DNA of 64,000 nt. It comes from Halomonas sp. Lineage in GTDB: Bacteria > Pseudomonadota > Gammaproteobacteria > Pseudomonadales > Halomonadaceae. The stretch is taken from assembly GCA_018401555.1 (NCBI GenBank), contig JAGYKP010000077.1:59028-123027 (forward strand), read 5' to 3'. The notes under the pieces are model-generated. The model was not told where the DNA came from. It searched no databases and was given only the letters and a program-made list of their open reading frames with translations. The stretch's first letter is position 1, and each line of letters begins with the position of its first letter. Below are positions 1 to 10,944 of this stretch, piece by piece. A program made the translations under genes and the position numbers.

Positions 1-1
1 A

Positions 2-232
2 CAGCGACTCGTCGCTGGTGCCCTGCAACGACTCTCCGAGCAGCCCGGCATCTACCCGACTTGCCGGCTGGCCCTGGAACTCGGCATCAGCCAGTACCAT
101 GAGCTGCTGATCGAGGGCTATCGCGTCATCTATCGCTACTGGCCCGGGCAGGGCCAGGTCTCGATCTACCTCTTCTGCCACCAACGCCAGGACTTCAAGC
201 AGTTGCTCTTCGAGTATCAGCTGCTCTCCTGA
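2..232 (+). CDS. RelE/ParE-family toxin, C-terminal part
   Basis: This open frame runs in from the left edge and gives 76 residues without a start, so the gene is 5'-truncated by the window. The pattern GYRVIYRYW, then a hydrophobic strand, then HQRQDF matches the core and C-terminal strand of RelE/ParE toxins, which end in a similar H-x-R-x-D-F motif. Family members inhibit gyrase or cut mRNA on ribosomes; which applies here cannot be told. A cognate antitoxin would be expected just upstream, outside the window. Its 3' end overlaps the convergent EamA gene by 16 bp. Confidence 0.75.
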   Translation, partial: QRLVAGALQRLSEQPGIYPTCRLALELGISQYHELLIEGYRVIYRYWPGQGQVSIYLFCHQRQDFKQLLFEYQLLS

Positions 233-1115
233 GGCACCGGCGCCTTCTGCCACTGCTGCAACCCGAGCCCGGCGAGGATCAGCACCAGGCCGACCAGTGT
301 CGAGGCCAGGATCGGCTCCCCCACCACCAGGTAGAGGAGCAGCAGCGACACCGGCGGCGACAGGAAGATCAGGTTGGAGACTCTGGACGTGCGCGATACC
401 CCGTGCACGGCCAGCTGCCACAGAGCACGAAGGCGATACCCATCTCGAACAGCCCCACATAGACCCCGGCGCCCAGCGCCGGCTCAGCCGTGCCACGCGA
501 GGCCCGGCCCGGCCAGCAGCAGCGCCGTGAGCACCGGCACCCCGACGCTGAAGTTCTGCCACTGCGGGCCACCAGCGGCGGGCGGTGATCGCGGGCGTTG
601 AGCAGCCAGTAGAGCGCCCAGATCAGCGTCGAGGCCAGCGCCATGCCCACGCCGAGCGGGTCGGCGAAGGCCACGTCCGAACACCGCGCCGCGGGTGGCG
701 ATCACCCACACCCCGGCATAGGCGATCAGCCCGGCCGCGACGTCCGTGCGGGTCAGCCGCTGGCCAAGGATCGGCACCGCCAGGAAGGCCATGGCCAGCG
801 CCCAGGTGTAGTTGAGCGCCATGGCCTCCTGGCCCGGCAGGCGGTCGTAGGCACCGAACAGCACCAGGTAGTAGGCCACCGGGTTCATCAGCCCCGCCCA
901 GGCGGCGGTGCGCCAGCCGTGCCTGCAGCGCCTGGCCCACTCAGCCCCTGGCGGGCCACCAGCACGCCGATCAACGCCCAGGAGACCAGCGAGGCGAGCC
1001 ACATCAGCTCGAGGGGTGACATGTAGCCCAGCGCCACCTTGAAGGCGGTCGCCACGGTGGACCACAGCGCCACCGCGCCGAGGCCGTACAGCATTGCCTG
1101 GCCGTCGCGGGTCAT
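217..1115 (-). CDS. EamA/DMT-family transporter, frameshifted
   Basis: Hydrophobic segments spread over three minus-strand frames join into one ~300-residue, roughly ten-helix EamA (drug/metabolite transporter) protein. It starts MTRDGQAMLYGLGAVALWS and ends with LVGLVLILAGLGLQQW. The repeated motif W-x-L-x-P near glycine-rich helices and the final alanine/leucine helix are typical of the family. Frame changes fall near positions 940, 670, 575, 490 and 400. Five changes in one gene indicate sequence errors or an old pseudogene; neighbouring genes show the same kind of damage. Substrate unknown; inner-membrane location inferred. Confidence 0.7.
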
Positions 1116-1217
1116 GAGGCCGGCCTCGGGTGGCTGGTGCAGTCGAGAAGTCTTATAGGTGACACGGCGGCCTCCCTGTCGCGACAATAGGGACCCATCC
1201 TACCAGCGAGGAGCCCC

Positions 1218-2531
1218 ATGGCCGCACCCGAGATCAGCCAGCGCCGCCTCTACGAGTGGCTGACCGGCGACGATGACAGCCGGATGTGCAAGGACATTCC
1301 CGACGAGGCCTGCGACGAGCAGCCGCGCAGCTTCTTCCTGCATCTGGTCGCCTCGCTGGGCAACAAGCTGGCCGACGAGCTGTCCAGCGCACGCCTGGTG
1401 CTGCCCTGGCTGCTGGGGGTGATCGGTGCACCGCTGTGGATGGTGGGCCTGCTGGTGCCGATCCGCGAATCCGGCGCCCTGCTGCCGCAGCTGTTTGTGG
1501 CCGGTTTCATCCGCCTCAAGCCCCAGCGCAAGTGGGTGTGGGTGGCCGGCGGACTGCTCCAGGCCGCCGCCGCCGCGGTGCTCGCCCTGCTGGCGCTGTT
1601 CGGCTCGGGCGGCATCGGCGGGGGCCTGGTGCTCGTCGCCCTGGTGGCACTCTCGCTGGCCCGGGGGCTCTCCTCCATCGCCACCAAGGACGTGCTGGGC
1701 AAGACCATCGCCAAGCAGCGGCGCGGCACCCTGATGGGCTGGAGCGGCAGCGTGGCGGGGGCCGTGACCTTGGCCGCCGGCGGCGTGCTGATGCTCTTCG
1801 AGGATCGCCCCGGCGAGATCGCCCTGGCCGTGCTGCTCGGGGTGGCAGCGCTGGGCTGGGCGCTGAACGCCCTGTGCGCGGCGCGCATCCGCGAGGCCCC
1901 CGGGGCGGTGGAAGGCGGCGAGAACGCCTGGGACAGCGTCAAGCTGGGCCTGCGCCTGCTGCGCGAGGACCGCGCCTTCCTGCATTTCAACATCTCCCGC
2001 ACCCTGCTGCTGGCCAGCGCCCTGGCACTGCCCTGGGTGGCGCTGCTCGGCCAGCAGCAGAGCGGCACCGAACTGGGCGGCCTGGGGGTGCTGATCGTGG
2101 TCTCGGGACTCGCCGGCATGCTGGCAAGCCCGGTATGGGGCAAGCGCGCCGACACCTCGAGCCGGCGGGTGATGCGCGACGCCGGCCTGGGCGCGGCGGC
2201 CTGCTGCCTGCTCGGCGCCGCCATCGCCTGGCTGCCAGGCGGCTGGACCCAGACGGTATGGCCCTATGCACTGGTCTATGCGCTGCTGGTGATCGTCCAC
2301 GCCGGGGTGCGCCTGGGCCGCAAGACCTACGTGGTCGACATGGCCGGGGGTGACAAGCGCGCCCTCTATGTGGCTCTCTCCAACACCATTACCGGCGTGC
2401 TGCTGCTGGTGGTGGGCGGCGCGGTCGGCGCCCTTGGCCAATGGCTGGGTAGCCCCGCCCTGCTGGTGCTGCTCGCCGCCATGGCACTGGCCGCCGCCGC
2501 CAGCGCCAGCCGCCTGCCCGAGGTGGAGTGA
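1218..2531 (+). CDS. MFS transporter, 437 aa
   Basis: Intact 437-residue polytopic membrane protein with about twelve hydrophobic segments and a soluble N-terminal extension of ~50 residues that includes MCKDIPDEACDEQP. A charged loop around residues 225-250 separates two halves, as in major facilitator proteins. AGGAG stands six bases before the ATG. No substrate motif was recognised, so it is named only by fold. It is transcribed away from the broken EamA gene, and the 100-bp gap between them holds both start regions. Confidence 0.72.
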   Translation: MAAPEISQRRLYEWLTGDDDSRMCKDIPDEACDEQPRSFFLHLVASLGNKLADELSSARLVLPWLLGVIGAPLWMVGLLVPIRESGALLPQLFVAGFIRLKPQRKWVWVAGGLLQAAAAAVLALLALFGSGGIGGGLVLVALVALSLARGLSSIATKDVLGKTIAKQRRGTLMGWSGSVAGAVTLAAGGVLMLFEDRPGEIALAVLLGVAALGWALNALCAARIREAPGAVEGGENAWDSVKLGLRLLREDRAFLHFNISRTLLLASALALPWVALLGQQQSGTELGGLGVLIVVSGLAGMLASPVWGKRADTSSRRVMRDAGLGAAACCLLGAAIAWLPGGWTQTVWPYALVYALLVIVHAGVRLGRKTYVVDMAGGDKRALYVALSNTITGVLLLVVGGAVGALGQWLGSPALLVLLAAMALAAAASASRLPEVE

Positions 2532-2689
2532 TCACCGGCGACGACAGCCGGCGACGAGCCGAGGGCCGCGTTGAAATCCCGCCGGCTACTGGCCATGCTA
2601 TCTGGCACAATCGAGTGCATTACGCACGTCGTCACCCAGGCGGCCAGGACCGGATCCGCGACAGGAACGCCCATAATGGAACTCCCGAC

Positions 2690-3124
2690 ATGAAACGATC
2701 CCCACTGATCAGCCCGGACCTGCTCGAACGCATCGTCGATGCCTCCGAGGATGGCATCGTGGTCGCCGAACAGGAGGGCGACGAGAACATCCTGATCTAC
2801 GTCAACCAGGGGTTCGAACGCCTGACCGGCTACAGCGCCGACGAGATCCTCTATCAGGATTGCCGCTTCCTGCAGAACCAGGACCGCGATCAGGAGGGCC
2901 TGGTGGCCATCCGCAAGGCGCTGGCCGAGGGTCGCCCCTGCCGCACGGTGCTGCGCAACTACCGCAAGGACGGCACCCTGTTCTGGAACGAGCTCTCGAT
3001 CACGCCGGTCCACGACGACGACGACAACCTCACCTACTACATCGGCGTGCAGAAGGACGTCACCGAGCGGGTCGAGGCCCAGCTGGAACTGGAGCGGCTC
3101 AAGGCCGAGCACGGCCTGGAGTAA
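2690..3124 (+). CDS. Short LOV blue-light photoreceptor (PAS/LOV domain only)
   Basis: This 144-residue protein is a single PAS core with the LOV signature YQDCRFLQ; the Cys is the residue that forms the photo-adduct with flavin C4a. It continues with NYRKDGTLFWNELSITPV and ends in a short amphipathic helix (VTERVEAQLELERLKAEH). The layout and motifs closely match the stand-alone 'short LOV' proteins of Pseudomonas putida (PpSB1/PpSB2-LOV), which bind FMN or riboflavin, dimerise, and have no effector domain. I chose the ATG at 2690 because upstream in-frame codons do not look coding. A partner effector is not evident nearby. A strong hairpin follows at 3208. Confidence 0.9.
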   Translation: MKRSPLISPDLLERIVDASEDGIVVAEQEGDENILIYVNQGFERLTGYSADEILYQDCRFLQNQDRDQEGLVAIRKALAEGRPCRTVLRNYRKDGTLFWNELSITPVHDDDDNLTYYIGVQKDVTERVEAQLELERLKAEHGLE

Positions 3125-3207
3125 CCGGCCCGGAGCGACCACCCGGCGCGGTGCCGCGAAAAAAACCGGCGGCGGGGCTTGTGCTCCACGCGCGTTGCAT
3201 ATATACA

Positions 3208-3236
3208 GCGCCCAGGCAACCCCGTTGCCTGGGCGC
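3208..3236 (+). terminator. Terminator hairpin after the LOV gene
   Basis: Perfect 13-bp inverted repeat GCGCCCAGGCAAC / GTTGCCTGGGCGC with a 3-nt loop, 83 bp after the LOV stop codon and before the next gene. The following T tract is weak (TTCGG), so termination strength is uncertain. Confidence 0.6.
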
Positions 3237-3322
3237 TTCGGATTCCACAGCCGCATAGAGGAAGAGAAGCGATACGTGATCGGTCGACGCCCGTCGACCA
3301 CTGGCCATGGGAGGAACACCAC

Positions 3323-3526
3323 ATGGGCCGTGAACACCTTCTCGATCCTGGATACGACGACGACCAGGAACTCTCCGACGCGATGAACGATGACGACTAC
3401 GCGCGTCCCCGTGCCAGCAGTCGCGCTGACACCCTGCGCGCCCGACGCCGCGTGGAGGCGCTGCTCGAGGAGCGGCGTCTGCGCCGCGCCATCGAGGACG
3501 ACTGGGCCATCGACGAAGAGGAGTAG
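3323..3526 (+). CDS. Small acidic PA3496-like protein, 67 aa
   Basis: A 67-residue soluble protein with an acidic N-terminus (DPGYDDDQELSDAMNDDD), a basic centre and a helix ending RRVEALLEERRLRRAIEDD. This end resembles the conserved tail of the small gammaproteobacterial PA3496 family, named 'putative envelope integrity protein' in databases; its role is not established. GGAGG lies eight bases before the ATG at 3323. It precedes ettA by 90 bp. Confidence 0.65.
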   Translation: MGREHLLDPGYDDDQELSDAMNDDDYARPRASSRADTLRARRRVEALLEERRLRRAIEDDWAIDEEE

Positions 3527-3615
3527 CCCCGCCGGAGCGGGACAGTGGCTGGCCTTTGCCTGTTGCGGGCTCTATCATCCGTGGGTCAGCCAATCCTTCA
3601 ACCAAGTGGAACTCC

Positions 3616-5277
<1,662 letters not shown>

Positions 5278-5280
5278 CCG

Positions 5281-5402
5281 GCTTCGCCGGAGCCGCAAGC
5301 CATAAGCTTTAAGCTGTAAGTGAAAACCCACGGACTTTGTGTTCGTGGGGTTTTCTTATGGCTTACGGCTTAAAGCTCACAGCTCCCGGCGAAGCCGGGC
5401 CT
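5281..5402. repeat. Compound palindromic repeat surrounding the ettA terminator
   Basis: Both flanks of the terminator hold related words: CCATAAGCTTTAAGCTGTAAG on the left, and CTTATGGCTTACGGC plus CTTAAAGCTCACAGC on the right, with CCGGAGCC and CCCGGCGAAGCCGGG at the outer edges. Together they form an extended imperfect inverted repeat of ~120 bp. It looks like a REP/BIME-type intergenic element; copy number elsewhere in the genome cannot be judged here. Confidence 0.5.
5322..5355 (+). terminator. Rho-independent terminator of ettA
   Basis: AAAACCCACG, an 11-nt loop, then CGTGGGGTTTTC: a stable stem flanked by A and T tracts, 45 bp after the ettA stop. The symmetric A/T tracts would allow function for both converging transcripts (ettA and the minus-strand acyltransferase). 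Confidence 0.85.
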
Positions 5403-5444
5403 GCCCGGCGCGAAGCGGGCGCTCTTCCAGCTCGACGCGAAGCG

Positions 5445-6362
5445 TCAGTAGAAACCGGGTTCGCCCTCGGGGCGGGTCTTGAAGCGCCGGTGCAACCACA
5501 GGTACTGCTCGGGATGCTTGCGGATCGCCGCCTCGATCACGGCGTTGATGCGGGCGGCATCGGCCACCTCATCGCCGCTGGGGAAGTCCGCGAGCGGGGG
5601 CAGGTATTCGAGGGTATAGGTGCGGTCATCCGGGTTGCGGTGGAAGACCAGCGGTATCACCGCCGCCCCGGTCATGCGGGCGATGCGCGCGGTCATCTTC
5701 ACCGTGGCGGCCTGGATGCCGAAGAAGGGGGCGAAGACGCTGGCGTCGCGGCCGAAGTCCTGGTCCGGCGAGTACCACACCGCATGGCCCGCCTTGATCC
5801 GGCGCACCACGCCGCGCAAATCGTGACGATCGAGTACCGCATCGAAATAGGGAGCGCGGGCACGCCCCATGAAGCGGGCGAAGAGCGGGTTATCGTGGGG
5901 GCGCTGCACGGCATCGGCGCGGAAGTAGAGCGAATGCAGGGCGGCTCCCAGGTCCAGGGTCGAGAAATGCACGCCGAGAATCAGCGCGCCCTTGCCCGCC
6001 GCCTGCAGCCGGGCCCGGTGCTCCTGGCCCTTGAAAACCACCCGATGGCGAAGATGCTCCGGGTCGCGACACCAGCCGGTCGCGGTCTCCATCAGGCCGA
6101 TACCGTTGGCAATAAAGGTCTTCCTGACCAGGCGTCGCTGCTGGTCCGCATCGAGTTCCGGGAAGCACAGCCCGATGTTGGTCTCGGTGATATGCCGACG
6201 CCGCCCGGCGAAGCGCAGTGCCGCCAGCCCGATCAGCCTGCCGATCCACAGCTTGAGGCGCCAAGGCAGCCAGGCTGCCAGGTACATGGCCCCGATGGCC
6301 AGCCACACGGGCCAGTAGCGAGGATGGGCGAAGTTGGGCCGGGTGTCAGCGTCCCTGGACAT
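5445..6362 (-). CDS. LpxL/HtrB-family lipid A acyltransferase
   Basis: Intact 305-residue protein with an N-terminal membrane anchor (YWPVWLAIGAMYLAAWLPW), then the acyltransferase motif HFSTLD (H-x4-D catalytic pair). It also has the family landmarks WYSPDQDFG, GAAVIPLVF and a C-terminal QYLWLHRRFKTRP. These place it with the Kdo2-lipid IVA lauroyl/palmitoleoyl acyltransferases, which add secondary acyl chains to lipid A at the inner membrane. LpxL and LpxP cannot be separated from sequence alone. I chose the start at MSRDADTRPNF. It ends convergently with ettA. Confidence 0.88.
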   Translation of the reverse strand: MSRDADTRPNFAHPRYWPVWLAIGAMYLAAWLPWRLKLWIGRLIGLAALRFAGRRRHITETNIGLCFPELDADQQRRLVRKTFIANGIGLMETATGWCRDPEHLRHRVVFKGQEHRARLQAAGKGALILGVHFSTLDLGAALHSLYFRADAVQRPHDNPLFARFMGRARAPYFDAVLDRHDLRGVVRRIKAGHAVWYSPDQDFGRDASVFAPFFGIQAATVKMTARIARMTGAAVIPLVFHRNPDDRTYTLEYLPPLADFPSGDEVADAARINAVIEAAIRKHPEQYLWLHRRFKTRPEGEPGFY

Positions 6363-6382
6363 GCTCGGTTCCTGTCGGGCGT

Positions 6383-7487
6383 TCAAGGCTGCCCATGATA
6401 CCGCCTGGGCACCCTCGGCAGCACCCCGGTGAGCAGGGTATAGCTGATGGTATCGCAATGGCGGGCGACCTCGTCCACCGGGAGCACCTGGCCGTTGGCC
6501 GCCCGGCCCCACAGCACCACCTCGCTGCCGATGTCGGCCTCGGGAATATCGGTGATATCCACGGTGAGCATGTCCATGGAGACCTTGCCGGCGATGGCGC
6601 TGCGCTTGCCCGCCACCAGCACCGGCGTGCCGTCCACGGCGTGACGATCGTAGCCGTCGCCGTAGCCACAGGCCACCACGCCGATGCGCGAGGGACGCGG
6701 GGTGATCCAGCGCCCGCCGTAGCCCACCGGCTCACCGGCGGGAAGATCGCGCACGGCGATGATCGCCGAGCGCAGGGTCATCACCGGCGCCAGCCGGAAG
6801 GTCACGGGATTGGGCCTCTCGAGGGGATCGCTGCCGTAGAGCATCACCCCGGGGCGATTCCAGGCGCCGCAAGCCTCGGGACGCGCCAGGGTCGCCGGGG
6901 AGTTGGCCAGGCACAGCGGCGCCTCCAGGCGGTCGGCCAGGGCCCGGAGCTGCGCCATCTGGCGCATGAAGTAGCCGCTGTCGACCAGGTCGGCGGTGGC
7001 GAAGTGGCTCATCAGCTGCAGGTCACAGGCGTAGTTCGGGAGCGGCCGCCAGCCGCCGCCACACCGCTTCGACGCGCTCCGGCGTGAAGCCCAGGCGGTG
7101 CATGCCGGAGTCCACCTTGAGCCACACCGGAATCGGCCGTGAGGGACGCTGGCCGAGCAGCGCCTCAACCTGCCAGTCGCTGTGCACCGCCATCCACAGG
7201 CCCAGTTCGTCCGCCTGGGCAAGCTCGTCGGCGGTGAAGATGCCCTCGAGCAGCACGATGGGTGCCGTGATGCCCGCCTCGCGCAGGGTCAGCGCCTCCT
7301 CGATGCAGGCCACCGCGAAGGCCGGGGCGATACCCTCCAGGGCACGTGCGCAGGCTACCGCACCGTGGCCGTAGGCGTCGGCCTTGATCACGGCGACACA
7401 GCGACTCTCGGGTGAGCACTCGCAGGCGAGACGGTAGTTGTGGCGCAGGGCGTCGAGGTCGATCTCGGCGATCAGCGGCCGGGCCAT
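6383..7487 (-). CDS. alr: Alanine racemase, one frameshift
   Basis: Two overlapping minus-strand frames join into one ~367-residue PLP-dependent alanine racemase, which makes D-alanine for peptidoglycan. The N-terminal part has the PLP-lysine motif [10 protein letters not shown] and [10 protein letters not shown]. The second part has CGYGDGYDR, with the family tyrosine base region nearby, [11 protein letters not shown] and [13 protein letters not shown] at the end. The frame changes near 7035-7045, after AAPELRL. Since alr is usually essential, a sequencing indel is more likely than a true mutation. It lies 20 bp downstream of the acyltransferase start. Confidence 0.9.
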
Positions 7488-7554
7488 GGCGGACTCCTGA
7501 ACTGGAATGGATGGGCAAAACGAGAATTATCGTTGGAAGTGCCGGCCAAATCAC

Positions 7555-7581
7555 GAAAAAAGCCACCATATGACCGGTGGC
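7555..7581 (-). terminator. Rho-independent terminator after rpoS
   Basis: On the minus strand GCCACC, an 8-nt loop, GGTGGC and then a run of Ts, ~70 bp after the rpoS stop and before alr. It separates the nlpD-rpoS unit from alr. Confidence 0.75.
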
Positions 7582-7651
7582 TTCTCGGAAACTATCACTG
7601 AATACGGCAAGGAATCTGGAATATCTAGCTGATCACCACGTCAAGCGGGAG

Positions 7652-8638
7652 TCAGGCGAAGATGGCATCCAGGCTGAGGCCCTGCTTTTCCAGCACCCGA
7701 CGCAACTTCTTCAGCGCCTCGACCTGAATCTGGCGCACCCGCTCCCGGGTCAGGCCGATCTCCTCCCCCACCTGTTCGAGGGTGGCCGCCTCGTGGCCGC
7801 GCAGGCCGAAGCGCCGCACCACGACCTCGCGCTGCTTTTCGGTGAGCTCGGAGAGCCACTCGTCCACATGCTGCTTAACATCGCCGTCGAGCAGGCTCGA
7901 CTCGGGGCCATGGTCGTTGTCGTCGGCCAGGGTCTCGATCAGCGGCTTGTCGCTGTCGCCGCCCACCGGGTAGTCCACCGAGGAGATGCGCTCGTTGAGC
8001 CCCATCATCTTCTTGACGGCTTCCACCGGCTTGTCGAGGTGGTCGGCGATCTCCTCCGCGGTGGCCTCGTGATCGAGCTTCTGGGTCAGCTCGCGGGCCG
8101 CGCGCAGGTAGATGTTGAGCTCCTTGACCACGTGGATGGGCAGGCGAATGGTGCGGGTCTGGTTCATCAGCGCCCGCTCGATGGTCTGGCGGATCCACCA
8201 GGTGGCGTAGGTGGAGAAGCGGAAGCCACGCTCGGGGTCGAACTTCTCCACGGCGCGGATCAGCCCCAGGTTGCCCTCCTCGATCAGGTCGAGCAGCGAG
8301 AGGCCGCGGTTGAGGTAGCGCCGGGCGATCTTCACCACCAGCCGCAGGTTGGACTCGATCATGCGTGAACGGCCCAGCGGGTCCCCCTTCTGGGCCAGGC
8401 GGCCATAGAAGACCTCCTCCTCGGGGGTGAGCAGCGGTGAGAAGCCGATTTCGTTGAGATAGATCTGGGTGGCGTCGAGGCTCTGGTGGCTGTAGCGATC
8501 CTCGCGGTTCAATGCCTTCTCGAAGGCCGTCTCGTCCTCGGCCTCCGGTTCGTCGATGGCATCGACGATGGTGTCATCCTCCTTCTCCTCGAGCGTGTCC
8601 AGATCGACATCCTGAAGGTCCCGTTCAAGTATGCTCAT
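7652..8638 (-). CDS. rpoS: Stationary-phase sigma factor RpoS
   Basis: Intact 328-residue sigma-70 family protein. It opens with an acidic region 1.1-like segment and [17 protein letters not shown] (region 1.2). Region 2 includes [20 protein letters not shown] and [16 protein letters not shown]. Region 3 has [12 protein letters not shown], and the region 4 helix-turn-helix contains [18 protein letters not shown]. Length and the nlpD-rpoS arrangement identify RpoS rather than RpoD or RpoH. It directs general-stress and stationary-phase transcription. As in relatives, its main promoter may lie inside the upstream nlpD gene. Confidence 0.96.
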   Translation of the reverse strand: MSILERDLQDVDLDTLEEKEDDTIVDAIDEPEAEDETAFEKALNREDRYSHQSLDATQIYLNEIGFSPLLTPEEEVFYGRLAQKGDPLGRSRMIESNLRLVVKIARRYLNRGLSLLDLIEEGNLGLIRAVEKFDPERGFRFSTYATWWIRQTIERALMNQTRTIRLPIHVVKELNIYLRAARELTQKLDHEATAEEIADHLDKPVEAVKKMMGLNERISSVDYPVGGDSDKPLIETLADDNDHGPESSLLDGDVKQHVDEWLSELTEKQREVVVRRFGLRGHEAATLEQVGEEIGLTRERVRQIQVEALKKLRRVLEKQGLSLDAIFA

Positions 8639-8715
8639 CGATGGCTACCCCGTGCTTGCGTCCTGTCGCCGATACCCAGGAGCATCGGCGAAACTGATTA
8701 TTATTGTGTGACATT

Positions 8716-8738
8716 CCCGGTGGGGGTTTCCCACCGGG
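8716..8738 (-). terminator. Hairpin in the nlpD-rpoS gap
   Basis: CCCGGTGGG / CCCACCGGG stem with a short loop, ten bases after nlpD and ~80 bp before the rpoS start. There is no T tract, so it may be an attenuator or mRNA-stabilising structure rather than a full terminator. Confidence 0.4.
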
Positions 8739-8746
8739 TAGCGGCA

Positions 8747-9912
8747 TCAGCGCGAGGGCAGATAATCCAGGGGATCCTGGGGCTGGCCATCCTTGCGCAC
8801 CTCGAAATGCAGCCTGACATCCTCGGCATCGCTGTCGCCCATGGTGGCAATGACTTCGCCCGCCTCGACCACGTCGTTCTCGCTCACTCGCAGCGTTTCG
8901 TTGTGGGCGTAGGCGCTGAGGAACTGGTCGTTGTGCTTGAGCAGGATCAGCTTGCCGTAGCCCCTGACGCCGCTGCCCGCGTAGACCACGATCCCGGGCC
9001 CCGCCGCCTTGACAGGTTGCCCCTTTTGTCCGGCGATATCAATGCCGGCGGTGATGGCGCCACCATCGCCGAACTGGCCGACCACCTCGCCTCCTGCGGG
9101 CCACTGCCAGGGCACCTCCGCCACCGGGGTATAGGTGCGCGAGCCGCGATCCTCGGCCTGGGTACCACCGGCCACGGCGGTGCCGGCATCGGCCTCCGGA
9201 GCCTGTTCCTGCGAAGGCTCACTGGTCGCCTCTTCGGCGGGCTCTTCCGAAGCCGTGGACTCGGCCACTTCCCGGGTCTCGCTACGTCTCTTCAGCCGCC
9301 TCGACGTCGTCAGCGGCCTGCTCGGCCTCGCTGGCGGCATCTCGCTCGCTGCGCTCGGCCAGGTCGCGCTCGCTCAGGCTGCCATCGGCGCCGGGACTCT
9401 CCGGCGAGTAGACCGGGCCCGGCCCGCTCTCGTCGTCGCCGCTGGCCGCGTCAGCGTCATCCTCGTCGAGGGACGCGGTGGCTCGATCATCGCGGGAGAC
9501 CGTCTCGATCCTCACCGCTGGGCAGCAGCCACTCCATGTCGCCGGAATCGGCATCGGCCTGGGCGCCGCCCAGGGGCGTGGCCACCGCCACGGCACTCGC
9601 GCCGTCATCGTCGGGCTGCTGCGCCGCCGGCTGTCCCGCCGCCGCATCGCCCTCGAGCACCAGGCGCTGGCCCGGCTGGATCGCATAGGGCGGGCCAATG
9701 CGATTGAGTCGCGCCAGGTCGCGATAGTCCATGTTGTGGCGCCAGGCGATGCCGTAGAGGGTATCGCCCTGCTCCACGGTATAGTGGCTGGCTGCGGTGT
9801 CCGAACGGCTCGCCGAGAGGTCGCGCACCGGCACCTGGCCCGGGGCATCCTGCTGGCTGGCACAGCCGGCCATCGCCAGGGCCAGGCCCGAAATCATCAA
9901 TACCTTACGCAT
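8747..9912 (-). CDS. nlpD: Lipoprotein NlpD, amidase activator, two frameshifts
   Basis: The N-terminus MRKVLMISGLALAMAGC is a lipoprotein signal with lipobox ending in Cys, preceded by an AAGGAGG ribosome site. A LysM domain follows (HYTVEQGDTLYGIAWRHN to LARLNRIGPPYAI), then a Glu/Asp/Ala-rich linker. A C-terminal LytM/M23 domain comes last (AGIDIAGQKGQPV, YAHNETLRV, LHFEVR). As in E. coli NlpD, the zinc-binding residues of active M23 peptidases are missing, consistent with an activator of the amidase AmiC at the division site. Frame changes fall near 9500 and 9300, both in the low-complexity linker. Confidence 0.9.
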
Positions 9913-10931
9913 CAGAGCCTTCCTCCTTGTTTGCCCTATCAGAGCTTGGCCTATCAGAGCTTGCCCCATCAGAGCTAGCCCCATGTGATTCATTCCCGCG
10001 CGTCGCTGCCGGACGTCGCCCGGTGCGGTCGAGCAACAGAACGCCGGCCGCCCCGGCCAGCATCAGCGCCACCACAGCCACCAGCTGGGGGGCGTCACCG
10101 GTGAGCAGGGCGTAGTCACCGGGTGTCAGGTAGCGGTAGTCGAGCGGAATCATCTGTCCGTCCGGGCCGAGCTGGTAGCGTACCAGCTCCCGCCACGGCC
10201 AGAGTACCGGCAACGAGCCGATGATGAAGCCCACCAGCAGCTGCAGGGTCCCGGTATGGTAGCGGTCGAGCAGCCAGGAGAGCAGTCGCGAGAAGGCGAA
10301 CAGCCCCGCCGCGCAGCCCACCCCGAAGAGGCCGATCAGCCCCAGGTCGAAGCCGCGGATGCCGTCCATCACGGTGCCATAGAGGCCCATGGTCAGCAGC
10401 AGGAAGCTGCCCGAGACCCCGGGCAGGATCATCGCACTGATGGCGATGGCGCCACCCACCAGCAGCATCACCTCGCGGCTGCCCAGCTCGGTCACCAGCG
10501 GCATCAGCGAGGGCAGGCCGTGGGCCAGCAATAGCCCGCCGACCAGCGGCAGGGATGTGCCACCAGCGCCAGTCGGCCGGATGTCGGCTGACCACTAGCG
10601 CCGAGGCCAGCACCAGCCCGAAGAAGAAACCATTGAGCAGCAGCGGGTGGTCCTCCATCAGCCACACCACCAGGTGGGCGACGCTGACCAGGCTGACGGC
10701 GATGCCCAGCAGCAACGGCAGCAGGAAGGGCAGGTTGAGATGGGCCACCAGGCCCGCCATCCCGCCACGACGCCAGGCACCGAAGGCGCTGGGGCCGAAC
10801 TGCTTGATGGTGTGGATCAGCTCCTCGTAGATGCCGGTGACAAAGGCGATGGTGCCCCCGGAAACGCCGGGTACCGCGTCGGCGGCGCCCATGCCGGCGC
10901 CCCTGAGGATGATGCCGAGGTATCGCTTCAA
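9905..10931 (-). CDS. DUF368 polyprenyl-phosphate transporter, one frameshift
   Basis: Two frames join into a ~340-residue polytopic protein. The two family repeats are visible: GMGAADAVPGVSGGTIAF at the N-terminus and AISAMILPGVSGSFLLL in the middle, each with the PGVSG motif. DUF368 proteins (PopT) recycle undecaprenyl phosphate across the membrane. The frame changes near 10540-10560. The start appears to be TTG at 10931, because AAAGGAG stands eight bases before it and the family N-terminus begins there. The C-terminal tail is a variable SSD-rich repeat (9935-9979) overlapping the nlpD start. It lies between pcm and nlpD, 13 bp after pcm. Confidence 0.85.
9935..9979. repeat. Three 15-bp tandem units at the DUF368/nlpD junction
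   Basis: CCTATCAGAGCTTGG, CCTATCAGAGCTTGC and CCCATCAGAGCTAGC follow one another directly, with a partial fourth copy (ATCAGAGCC) at 9911. They encode the repeating (A/P)SSD tail of the DUF368 protein and end just upstream of the nlpD ribosome site. Confidence 0.8.
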
Positions 10932-10944
10932 CAGCGGACTCCTT

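Noticed and set aside
1200..2441. Long minus-strand open frame (413 codons)
   Set aside because: Antisense shadow of the MFS gene; His/Gln/Ala-rich composition without any family motif, and the plus strand encodes a clear membrane protein.
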